In this document: positions 1 through 7,232 of the stretch, in pieces
Layout of the letters: the number at the start of each line of letters is the position of its first letter
Numbering within the stretch: position 1 is the first letter of the stretch
Assembly: GCA_023387815.1 (NCBI GenBank)
Contig: JAEWHK010000001.1
Location: 1 to 64,000 of the forward strand
Direction: 5' to 3'
Source: Pseudomonadota bacterium
GTDB taxonomy: Bacteria; Pseudomonadota; Gammaproteobacteria; Burkholderiales; Burkholderiaceae_B
DNA: 64,000 bases
The notes under the pieces: generated by a model
The model's database searches: none
What the model was told of the DNA's origin: nothing
What the model saw: the letters and a program-made list of their open reading frames with translations, nothing else
Program-made: the position numbers and the translations under genes

Positions 1-414
1 CGTATTCACACCTAGTCCGTTGCGGACAGCGACAGCCAGAGGGACTGCCGTACCGAAAGAGACTCCCTGAAAGGCATCTGGGAATTTGTACGTCTTGGGT
101 TTGGAGGGTAGCACCGAATTGATCGCCAAACTTCCAATTGCGCCGAACAACATTGTGTAGCCGTCAGGTTTGGAGCGCGCTGCTAATTCCGCACCTATTT
201 CTCCGCCCGCACCCGCGCGATTATCCACGACTACAGGCGCGCCAATTAATTCGGGGAGGTACTGTGCGTAGATGCGTGCAGAAAAATCATTTGCTCCGCC
301 AGGCGGGTAAGGCACAATCAAAGTGACAGGCTTGTTAGGCCAATCTGCTGCAGTACTTACCGTCGTTGAGAAAACCACACATGCTATTGTCGCGAATTTT
401 AATAACCATTTCAT
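1..414 (-). CDS. Bug-family (TTT) periplasmic solute-binding protein, partial
   Basis: The gene starts at 414 and runs off the left edge, so only the first 138 codons are visible. The N-terminus is a signal peptide (MKWLLKFATIACVVFS, with cleavage near TVSTAA). It is followed by the typical Bug start WPNKPVTLIVPYPPGGANDFSAR and the GAPVVVDNRAGAGGEIGAE segment that shapes the ligand pocket. Such proteins bind carboxylates or other small acids in the periplasm and usually serve tripartite tricarboxylate transporters. No TctA/TctB partner is visible. It is divergent from the IclR gene at 591, which is therefore its likely regulator. The ligand cannot be predicted. Confidence 0.93.
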   Translation of the reverse strand, partial: MKWLLKFATIACVVFSTTVSTAADWPNKPVTLIVPYPPGGANDFSARIYAQYLPELIGAPVVVDNRAGAGGEIGAELAARSKPDGYTMLFGAIGSLAINSVLPSKPKTYKFPDAFQGVSFGTAVPLAVAVRNGLGVNT

Positions 415-590
415 TTCTGTCTCCAAAAAATCTTATTATTTAGGACGTCAATGCTATTTTTTGTTATTGGATTAGGATCGCATAAAATGGTGATACGGTC
501 AACGAATAGTTTTATCAGACCTGTCCAGGCTTGCAGCCTGTTTCTACTATAGAATATGAGATTCCAAATATCATTATTTGAGACAAAAAA

Positions 591-1361
591 ATGGATAAGA
601 CCCTGCTCAAAGGATTACGTTTGTTTGAAATCATATGTGCACAGGAGGATCAACCCAATACCATTGATGATCTCGCCTCGGCAGCTGGTCTGACAAAAAG
701 TAATACTCATCGCACATTACAGACGCTGATTGCGGCCGGATACGTGGCAAAGAGTGCTCATACGGGTGGCTACCGGCCGACACTGAAAGTATTTGAACTG
801 GCAGCCCAGCGCGTTGCTCGCCTTGATGTGCGAAAGATTGCAGCACCATTAATGCGCTCAGTCGCACAGGAAACTCAGGAGACAGTGCATCTGTCTGTCC
901 TTGACGGGTTCGATGTGATCTACATCGATAAAATAGATAGTCTCAATCCAGTTCGCGCTTACTCAATCATTGGCGGCAGAGCCCCAGCTTATGCAGTAGC
1001 TACTGGTAAAGCGCTTTTGGCTGCCCAGCCCAGCGAGTATCTGGAACGACATGCCACAGAACTTGTTCGCCATACAGAAAATACGATTTCCACCATATCT
1101 GCTCTCAAGGAGGAACTGGCAAGTATCTCGCGCATAGGCTATGCGATTAATCGCGGCGAATGGCGCAGCAATGTTGGAGGAATCGCCGCGCCCATTTTTG
1201 ACGGACATCACAAAGTAGTCGCGGCTTTTGGGATTTCCGGACCATTGGAAAGATTCACGATTGAGAATATGAAACGCTGGGCTCCAATCGTATTGAATGC
1301 TGCGTATGAAATTTCCCGTGAATCGGGATATCGTCGAGGATATTTTGGCGAGGCAAATTAG
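591..1361 (+). CDS. IclR-family transcriptional regulator
   Basis: This 256-residue protein has the IclR layout: an N-terminal winged helix-turn-helix (about residues 5-65, with TIDDLASAAGLTKSNTHRTL) and a C-terminal effector-binding domain (about 80-250), including the usual AYAVATGKALLA and GGIAAPIFDGH segments. IclR proteins usually control catabolic genes next to them and respond to a small aromatic or organic acid. The divergent Bug binding-protein gene at 414 is the obvious target, with a 176-bp shared intergenic region. Length is normal for the family. The effector is unknown. Confidence 0.93.
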   Translation: MDKTLLKGLRLFEIICAQEDQPNTIDDLASAAGLTKSNTHRTLQTLIAAGYVAKSAHTGGYRPTLKVFELAAQRVARLDVRKIAAPLMRSVAQETQETVHLSVLDGFDVIYIDKIDSLNPVRAYSIIGGRAPAYAVATGKALLAAQPSEYLERHATELVRHTENTISTISALKEELASISRIGYAINRGEWRSNVGGIAAPIFDGHHKVVAAFGISGPLERFTIENMKRWAPIVLNAAYEISRESGYRRGYFGEAN

Positions 1362-1487
1362 GATGAACCAATCTGCGAGCTAATTGCCACGGAACGAGTG
1401 TGTATTAAGGAAATTCTGTAGTTATCCAAGCCTCGCTCTATACTCTTGCCACTTTTCAGTCCGCTTGTTCCAGCCCACAAAACGAAA

Positions 1488-1512
1488 CGCCCCGTGCTTT
1501 AGGCACGGGGCG
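1488..1512. terminator. Perfect 10-bp GC-rich hairpin
   Basis: CGCCCCGTGC (1488-1497) pairs perfectly with GCACGGGGCG (1503-1512) around a 5-base loop. It lies 127 bp past the IclR stop. No T-run follows on the plus strand, but on the minus strand the stem is followed by TTTCGTTTTG. It may end read-through from either side. It sits in a 343-bp stretch (1362-1704) that holds no gene, only this hairpin, the next one and a 12-bp inverted repeat. Confidence 0.6.
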
Positions 1513-1520
1513 ACGCAACG

Positions 1521-1677
1521 ATTCACCTATCCAATGTTACTTTTTTTGAAATAATGTTTCAAACGTTGCGCAACTGAATATTATCGTATTTTGGGAATAA
1601 GAGGAAGCTCATTGATAGCTTCCTAAAAAAACGCCCCGGTCATTTCTGACCGAGGCGAAATGTACGGATAGGTGAAT
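1521..1677. repeat. 12-bp inverted repeat pair
   Basis: ATTCACCTATCC at 1521-1532 recurs as its exact reverse complement at 1666-1677. The two arms lie beside the two GC-rich hairpins of this gap. The spacing, about 130 bp, is too long for an ordinary terminator. The arms could be leftovers of a small inverted-repeat element or of a duplicated terminator. Confidence 0.5.
1624..1656 (-). terminator. Intrinsic terminator of the RidA/aminotransferase operon
   Basis: Read on the minus strand, CGCC-T-CGGTCA pairs with TGACCGGGGCG around a short loop and is followed by a run of seven T (the A-run at 1625-1631 on the plus strand). It lies about 50 bp after the stop of the ridA-like gene, as expected for the operon's end. 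Confidence 0.8.
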
Positions 1678-1704
1678 ATCAATCGTACAGGCGGCATTCT
1701 ACTC

Positions 1705-2184
1705 CTAACTACTTGTATTTGGACCGATGGGAAACGAATTGACATTTATTTTACGTATTGCGCCCGTGATCTGAATTTCAACAGGCGCATTACCTGGCAA
1801 TGACGTCACACCTATAGCAGACCTGCTCGCCACGCCGGCGTCTCCAATCCTGGCCTTAAGGTATGCCGACGCCAGATCGGCAATGCGTGAATGGGCTTCA
1901 AACTCTGCGTCGGCGTTGATATAGACAATGAGATGCAATATGCATGCCAGTTCTTCATCACTTTTGATATTCGGAAGTACAGCATTCAGCGCATTGGCGC
2001 AGGCGAGCTGTACTGCCTCTTTATATTGTTCGATAGAATCACATTTGCGAATCCTGCCTTTGTAGAGCAATTCCCCATTTTGCCTGGGCGTCATCCCGGC
2101 ACTCATGATTAAATTATCGTGACGGCTTGCGGCGACATAGTCTCCCTGAGGTATCGGTAGTAGAGCGTTGTTCTTTTCGCTCAT
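1705..2184 (-). CDS. RidA/YjgF-family protein (enamine/imine deaminase-like)
   Basis: The protein has 159 residues. RidA proteins hydrolyse reactive enamine or imine intermediates made by PLP enzymes. The family signature near the C-terminus is present (SRSAIGVTSLPGNAPVEIQ), including the arginine that holds the substrate carboxylate and the glutamate further on. The start overlaps the aminotransferase stop by 4 bp (ATGA), so the two are translationally coupled. A RidA coupled to a PLP aminotransferase is a logical pair. It is longer than E. coli RidA (128 residues), so it belongs to a divergent subgroup and may be specific to this pathway. Confidence 0.88.
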   Translation of the reverse strand: MSEKNNALLPIPQGDYVAASRHDNLIMSAGMTPRQNGELLYKGRIRKCDSIEQYKEAVQLACANALNAVLPNIKSDEELACILHLIVYINADAEFEAHSRIADLASAYLKARIGDAGVASRSAIGVTSLPGNAPVEIQITGAIRKINVNSFPIGPNTSS

Positions 2185-3407
2185 GCGCGATACCGTTCTA
2201 TCAGCTTTGTCATTCTTTCGACCGCATCAACCGCAGCCTGATGATTCTGTGAAAAATTCAGACGCACGCTGTTTTCATGATGAGGGCTGAACTCCGTGCC
2301 TATGGTAACCGTAACCAACGCCTGTTTTCTGAGAATTCCAACAAATTCCATCGGTGTAACCGACAGTTTAGGCAAGGCAGGAAAAAGATAACTGCCCGCC
2401 TCCGGAGATCGTACCGTTACTCCATTGACAGACCGCAAGATTGAAATCAGGTCATCGCGAATCGCCTGATGCTTTGCAATGCGATCGGCCATCCAGCCTT
2501 CGGGTTCCGCAAACCATGTATTCAACACGGCCTGGTTGTAGCCTGCCGCCCTTAATGAGACGATGGCCTGCAGCTTTTCCATGCGATCAATAATCGGAAG
2601 CGCACCGAAAGCAACGCCTAAGCGGTAGCCACTGAGTGACTCTGTTTTTGATGGCCCCATGATCGTAATGGTCTTTTCCGGGTCCATTTCCCCTGCGCGC
2701 AAATGCGTATAGGTTCGACCATCGTATAGCAATCGTGAATACAGCTGGTCAACAATGACGGTGACACCATATCGATTGGCCAGATTGCCAATTTCCCTGA
2801 TCTCGTCATCTGAATAAATGACACCGGCAGGATTGTTGGGATTGGAAAAAACGAACAGCTTGACGCCATCCTTGAATGCGCTTTCCAGTTCATTCAGATC
2901 CAGCCCCGCTTTGTCATTGTTGTCAGCGTATTGCAGGCGTACGGGAACCATCTGCGCATCAAGGAACTGGACGATTTTTCGATTTGCAAAGTAATCGGGC
3001 TGAACGATGGCCACCTTATCACCGGCAGTAACCACAGATGCAATAGCCAGAAACAGCGCACCTTGTGTGCCCGGTGTGATGATGAGTCTGTCGCCATCCG
3101 TTATGGGCCTGCCCGTAAAAGCAGCCAGCCGTGAGGCCAGCGCCTGCCTGATGGTCCCGCTTCCCCGATACTCGGTGTATGCCTGTTGCCCACCACTATT
3201 GAATCCCGCATTGAATGCGTCCTGCGCACCCGGCGTGGGAAGAAATGCATCAACGTCACCATGCGAAAAATCGACAGGAACACCGGACAACGCTTCGCCC
3301 TTCAGCATGTTGGCATCACGACGATCGCCTTGCGCACGTAATCTTGTTTCCTGGCCCGGTGCATTATCGGCCGCCAGTTTCAGAAATTTTGTCTCGATCA
3401 AATCCAT
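2181..3407 (-). CDS. PLP-dependent aminotransferase, class I/II
   Basis: This 408-residue fold-type I aminotransferase shows NPNNPAG at about 189-195, the PLP-contacting aspartate in VIVDQLYS (D220), the Schiff-base lysine in PSKTESLSGYRLG (K254), and an arginine at the end of that motif that binds phosphate. The second conserved arginine lies in NSVRLNFSQ near the C-terminus. It moves an amino group between an amino acid and a 2-oxo acid. The substrate cannot be read from sequence. The start has a good ribosome site (AAAGGTG). It lies between the thioesterase (102 bp upstream) and the overlapping RidA gene. Confidence 0.92.
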   Translation of the reverse strand: MDLIETKFLKLAADNAPGQETRLRAQGDRRDANMLKGEALSGVPVDFSHGDVDAFLPTPGAQDAFNAGFNSGGQQAYTEYRGSGTIRQALASRLAAFTGRPITDGDRLIITPGTQGALFLAIASVVTAGDKVAIVQPDYFANRKIVQFLDAQMVPVRLQYADNNDKAGLDLNELESAFKDGVKLFVFSNPNNPAGVIYSDDEIREIGNLANRYGVTVIVDQLYSRLLYDGRTYTHLRAGEMDPEKTITIMGPSKTESLSGYRLGVAFGALPIIDRMEKLQAIVSLRAAGYNQAVLNTWFAEPEGWMADRIAKHQAIRDDLISILRSVNGVTVRSPEAGSYLFPALPKLSVTPMEFVGILRKQALVTVTIGTEFSPHHENSVRLNFSQNHQAAVDAVERMTKLIERYRA

Positions 3408-3509
3408 TGTTTTTCACCTTTCAGATATATACACGGCATCGCTACACAAATCAATCATCATCCAGTCGATACAGGACGTCAAACTAAAACGAATGCAACA
3501 TTCCGCGCC

Positions 3510-3935
3510 CTATGCTTCTTTCGCACAATGGTCGCGCAAAGCCTGAGGCATTGCCACTGGCCGTGACGTTTGCTTATCTACCCAGACCCAGCTGGCGCGC
3601 GAAGTTGCATAAAGGCACGACGGCTCGGCAGCATTCGAAATATGAAACACCAGATTCAGACTGCTGTTTCCCAGTCGTGTACAACGAATATCGACTGTCA
3701 AACTGCAAGGGTATTGAATCGGCGCCTGATATTGCGCCTCCACTGCTGCGACGACGGGCATCAGGTTGGGCGCCATCTCGCCCAATCTGAGCTTTGCCGT
3801 CCATTGCATACGGGCTTCCTCGGCGTACCTGAGTATGACAAGGTTATTCACTCGCCCGTCCGCATCCATATCACTCCAGCGCACAGGAACGACAGTACTA
3901 AATAGTATTGGGCTATCTGGCTTTTCTTGCGTCAT
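3510..3935 (-). CDS. Acyl-CoA thioesterase, 4HBT (hotdog) family
   Basis: The protein has 141 residues, normal for YbgC/FadM-type hotdog thioesterases. The N-terminal signature VRWSDMDADGRVNNLVILRYAEEARMQW contains the catalytic aspartate (RWSDMD) and the VNN turn. The usual GHVNN is GRVNN here, which is a mild change. It hydrolyses an acyl-CoA to free acid. It lies 30 bp after the CoA-transferase gene and very likely acts in the same pathway. AGGACA precedes the ATG. Confidence 0.88.
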   Translation of the reverse strand: MTQEKPDSPILFSTVVPVRWSDMDADGRVNNLVILRYAEEARMQWTAKLRLGEMAPNLMPVVAAVEAQYQAPIQYPCSLTVDIRCTRLGNSSLNLVFHISNAAEPSCLYATSRASWVWVDKQTSRPVAMPQALRDHCAKEA

Positions 3936-3965
3936 TGTCCTGTCCCTGTCATTTCATTCACAAAA

Positions 3966-5156
3966 TCAGATAACCCCTTCCTGCCGGAGAGATTCTATGT
4001 CCTGGTCCGAATAATTCAGCGAGGCAAGGATTTCATCTGTGTTTTCTCCCCTGTCGGGTGCCGCCGATTTGATTTCACTTGGCGTTCTGCTCAGTGAGAA
4101 AGGCTGTGCGACCAGCTTTATCTCGCCAATTCGCTTGTGATTGACCGCAGTTGCCATTTTCAGATGTTTGATCTGTTCGTCGTCAAACATTTCATTGACA
4201 CGATAGATGGGACCTGCAGCAACATGGCCGGCTTCAAAAATCTTTAGCCATTCCGCCGAGGTTTTCTGACGCGTGATGTCCGACAGCACTTCGTTCAGTT
4301 CATTACGATAGGTCGATCGGTTCTGCTCTGTACTGAATTTTTCTACTTCGATCAGCTCAGGATGTCCAAGCGCGCTACATAGCCTGAGGAACATCGCCTG
4401 CTCGCCCGCTGCAATATTGATATGACCGTCTGCTGTCGGATACACACCTGTCGGAATCGAGGTGGGATGGTTGTTCCCAGGTTGCGATGGAATCTCGTTG
4501 AGCATCAGCCAACGCGCGGCCTGAAAATCCAGCATTGCAATCATGGTTTGAAGTAAAGACACCTGTACCCACTGCCCTTTGCCCGAGTTTTCTCGCTCAA
4601 ATAGCGCCGTCATGATTGCCAGTGCGCAATACAGCCCCGAGCCAGTATCGGCCACGGCGATTCCGGTACGCATGGGTCCGTGATCCGGATCCCCTGTGAT
4701 GGACATCAATCCACCCATCCCCTGAACGATGTGATCAAAACCCGGCCGTTTGGCATAAGGACCGTCCTGACCGAAGCCCGAGATACTGGCATAGACGATA
4801 CGCGGGTTGATTTTGCTGAGCGTCTCGTAATCGACATCCAGACGGAATTTGACGTCCGGGCGAAAGTTTTCGACGACAACGTCAGCATCTTTGACCAGCT
4901 TATAGAATATTTCTTTCCCTTTCGGATCCTTGAGATTGATCGTGAGGGATCGCTTGTTCCGGTGCAGATTCTGGAAATCCGGTCCATCACGCAAGCCACC
5001 CCATCCATCACTCACCTCCATCGATTCGGGACTTTCAATTTTGATCACATCTGCGCCCCAATCGGCGAACTGTCGAACGCAGGTAGGACCCGCGCGAACC
5101 CGGGTCAAATCCAGGACACGGATGCTTTTCAGCGCTTTCGAGTCTATTGGCTTCAT
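3966..5156 (-). CDS. CaiB/BaiF family (class III) CoA-transferase
   Basis: The protein has 396 residues, the usual length. The family start is clear (IRVLDLTRVRAGPTCVRQFADWGADVIKIE), as is NKRSLTINLKDPKGKEIF. The catalytic aspartate that forms the acyl-anhydride is D170 in GIAVADTGSGLY. The enzyme transfers CoA from one acid to another and so activates a carboxylic acid. It starts 5 bp after the hydratase-like gene and has a strong ribosome site (GGGGAG), so the two are co-transcribed. The acid it activates is unknown. Confidence 0.93.
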   Translation of the reverse strand: MKPIDSKALKSIRVLDLTRVRAGPTCVRQFADWGADVIKIESPESMEVSDGWGGLRDGPDFQNLHRNKRSLTINLKDPKGKEIFYKLVKDADVVVENFRPDVKFRLDVDYETLSKINPRIVYASISGFGQDGPYAKRPGFDHIVQGMGGLMSITGDPDHGPMRTGIAVADTGSGLYCALAIMTALFERENSGKGQWVQVSLLQTMIAMLDFQAARWLMLNEIPSQPGNNHPTSIPTGVYPTADGHINIAAGEQAMFLRLCSALGHPELIEVEKFSTEQNRSTYRNELNEVLSDITRQKTSAEWLKIFEAGHVAAGPIYRVNEMFDDEQIKHLKMATAVNHKRIGEIKLVAQPFSLSRTPSEIKSAAPDRGENTDEILASLNYSDQDIESLRQEGVI

Positions 5157-5161
5157 GCTTC

Positions 5162-5956
5162 TTACTCCCCTTTAAAGGCGGGCACACGTTTCTCGGCAAA
5201 CGCCGCCCGTCCTTCTTTGTAGTCGGTGCTATCAAAACAGATATCGATCAACGCCTGCGCGTCTGCCATATCCGTAGCCCGGGCCTGTCTTTCCAGGCAT
5301 AGATAACTCTTTTTGATGGCTTTCAATGTCAGCGGCGCATTGGTTCCGATGCCTTTGGCAAATGCAGTGGTATGTTCGACCAGCTTCCCGGCTTCAACAA
5401 CCTCATGCACGAGTCCCATATCCAGTGCCTCTTGCGCGTTATAGCGGCGCGCCGTGAAAAACACCTCCCGCCCCTTGCTTTCACCGATGATCCGGTTAAG
5501 CCTCATGATTCCCTCATAACCGTAGCCCACTCCTAGTTTGCCGGCAGGGATTGCAAATATCGCTGAGTCAGAGCAGATTCGGATATCACAACTTGCAGCA
5601 AAATCCAGGCCTCCACCAATGCAGTAGCCATTTATCATTGCGATAGTCGGTTTTTCACAAAGATAGAATGCGTCATACGCTCTCTCGCTGATCGCATGGT
5701 ATTCCCTGTTATCAGCCGGGCTCTTTCTGACTGCCTCGAATGAAGTGATATTGGAACCGGCTGCAAAAGCGCGCTCACCATTACCGCGCAATACCACCGT
5801 TCTTATTTGATCGTCCTGCTCAAACTCGCTGACGATATCTGGAATTGCGGTTGCCATATCCATGGAAATGGCGTTGTGTTTTTGCGGATCGTTGAACTCT
5901 ACCCAGCCAATGGTGCCGGTTTTGTAAGCTCTGATTTTTTCACTTGATGATTTCAT
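5162..5956 (-). CDS. Enoyl-CoA hydratase/isomerase-family protein with altered catalytic glutamates
   Basis: The start at 5956 is preferred over 6052 because it gives a normal 264-residue crotonase and has GGAAG upstream. The fold signatures are clear: the first oxyanion loop (AFAAGSNITSF) and the second (GYCIGGGLDFAASCDIRI). In true hydratases the two acid/base residues are glutamates, in GGxxE and in the FGxPE segment. Here the first appears as aspartate (GGGLDFA) and the second position reads IPAGKLG, with no glutamate. It is therefore probably not a standard hydratase and may be an isomerase, a hydrolase or another crotonase. It is first in the operon and divergent from the LysR gene. Confidence 0.88.
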   Translation of the reverse strand: MKSSSEKIRAYKTGTIGWVEFNDPQKHNAISMDMATAIPDIVSEFEQDDQIRTVVLRGNGERAFAAGSNITSFEAVRKSPADNREYHAISERAYDAFYLCEKPTIAMINGYCIGGGLDFAASCDIRICSDSAIFAIPAGKLGVGYGYEGIMRLNRIIGESKGREVFFTARRYNAQEALDMGLVHEVVEAGKLVEHTTAFAKGIGTNAPLTLKAIKKSYLCLERQARATDMADAQALIDICFDSTDYKEGRAAFAEKRVPAFKGE

Positions 5957-6066
5957 AGGACTTCCGTATGCCAGATGTGATTTCGTTTTCGAATCAGTTT
6001 CGTTGAACATTTCGCAGGAGACTGGTACTGAAGTTCCGTTAAATCTGTTCATTGCATGAGAAGACT

Positions 6067-6107
6067 ATAGTCGAATATACTATGCTCATCTAATGCAAAT
6101 ATTGGCA
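6067..6107. promoter_or_regulatory. Candidate LysR operator(s) between the hydratase and LysR genes
   Basis: A 17-bp interrupted palindrome, ATAGT-N7-ACTAT, spans 6067-6083. A second partly symmetric element (TGCAAATATTGGCA) spans 6094-6107. LysR proteins bind such dyads in the gap shared with the operon they control. The assignment rests on position and symmetry only. Confidence 0.5.
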
Positions 6108-6163
6108 TGTGTTATTCCAAATAAACATACGCTTTATTGCGCTCTTTATGGGAGGTTTTCAAC

Positions 6164-7087
6164 ATGAATCAGGCTCCAGGACCCGCGGCATTTTCCCCGC
6201 AAATGCTGAAAATTCATGAGATTGAAGCCTTTCGAGCGGTCATGCTCAGAGGTACTGTTACTGAAGCCGCAGTGATGCTTCATACATCGCAGCCTGTTGT
6301 CAGCAAGTTGCTCGCACGATTCCAGCGGATCATCAATATTCGTCTATTCGAACTGCGCAAAAGCAGGCTGGTTCCCACACAGGAAGCGCATATCCTCTTT
6401 AAAACAATACAGCGAACCTATATTGGTCTGGATCACGTTGCGCAAACCATTGCAGAACTGCAAGGAGGACACCGAGGACGATTAAGTATTGGCTGTCTGC
6501 CCTCTTTTGGAATGGGTCCCCTGACCGAAATCACGGCAGATTTTCTCCGATTGGAGCCGGACGTACAGATTTCCATCGAAACCGTAAATTCCAGTTTGAT
6601 TCGACACAGCGTGTTGTCTGGAAAAATTGATATGGGCATTATCGTTCCGTCCATTGATATTTCCGGTATGGAAGTCGAGCCGCTGATTTCCGACCATCTT
6701 GTCTGTGTAATGAACAAATCGAATCCGCTAAGTTCAAAACGCAAGGTCTGTATTAACGATTTGCGCAATCAGCCCATGGTCTTCCCATCCAGAGAGAGCG
6801 CCACGCGCGCCATGATGGATGAAATTTTTCTGGAACAGGATTTTGCGCCAAAAATATCAGCTGAAACCAGTTACGGAATGACGATGTGTCTGCTGGCGCT
6901 ACAGGGCGCGGGAGCCGCATTGGTGAGTCCGCATGTCGCCATGCCATTAAAGCGTGCGGGACTGGTAATCAAGAAATTTGAACCTCGTGTCCAGATCGAA
7001 CTCGTCCTGCTTACCGCCATTGATCATCCGAAATCCAGGCTGGCCAACGCGTTTATAGAATTTATGAAAGGCGCGCTGAACAAATGA
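6164..7087 (+). CDS. LysR-family transcriptional regulator
   Basis: The start at 6164 is chosen because GGGAGG lies 8 bases upstream; an in-frame TTG at 6137 has no such site. The 307-residue protein has the N-terminal HTH (HEIEAFRAVMLRGTVTEAAVMLHTSQPVVSKLLARFQ) and a periplasmic-binding-like effector domain (from about residue 90, RGRLSIGCLPSF). It resembles regulators of amino-acid or opine catabolism (NocR/OccR-like) in its HTH, but this is only an impression. It is divergent from the hydratase/CoA-transferase/thioesterase/aminotransferase/RidA operon, its likely target. It is convergent with HyuA. Confidence 0.92.
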   Translation: MNQAPGPAAFSPQMLKIHEIEAFRAVMLRGTVTEAAVMLHTSQPVVSKLLARFQRIINIRLFELRKSRLVPTQEAHILFKTIQRTYIGLDHVAQTIAELQGGHRGRLSIGCLPSFGMGPLTEITADFLRLEPDVQISIETVNSSLIRHSVLSGKIDMGIIVPSIDISGMEVEPLISDHLVCVMNKSNPLSSKRKVCINDLRNQPMVFPSRESATRAMMDEIFLEQDFAPKISAETSYGMTMCLLALQGAGAALVSPHVAMPLKRAGLVIKKFEPRVQIELVLLTAIDHPKSRLANAFIEFMKGALNK

Positions 7088-7191
7088 ATGTGGACGCAAA
7101 CGAGCCTCAGCGCCGGAAGCCGGTATTTCATATGCTATCGCGCCCGTAGTTGGCGCGCACAATCGCAACCGAAATCTCTGTGGTCAATAGA

Positions 7192-7227
7192 GAAAAAAAA
7201 AATGCCACCAGGTGGTCCTGGTGGCAT
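7192..7227 (-). terminator. Strong intrinsic terminator after hyuA
   Basis: An 11-bp perfect stem (ATGCCACCAGG at 7202-7212 with CCTGGTGGCAT at 7217-7227, loop TGGT) is followed on the minus strand by a long T-run, seen as A at 7193-7201 on the plus strand. It lies 5 bp past the HyuA stop. It may also hinder read-through from the convergent LysR gene. Confidence 0.88.
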
Positions 7228-7232
7228 CAGAA

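Noticed and set aside
138..326. A plus-strand frame over the partial Bug gene
   Set aside because: It is a shadow of a clearly coding frame on the other strand.
3007..3546. A 179-codon plus-strand frame opposite the aminotransferase
   Set aside because: The minus-strand aminotransferase has all its motifs; the opposite frame has none.
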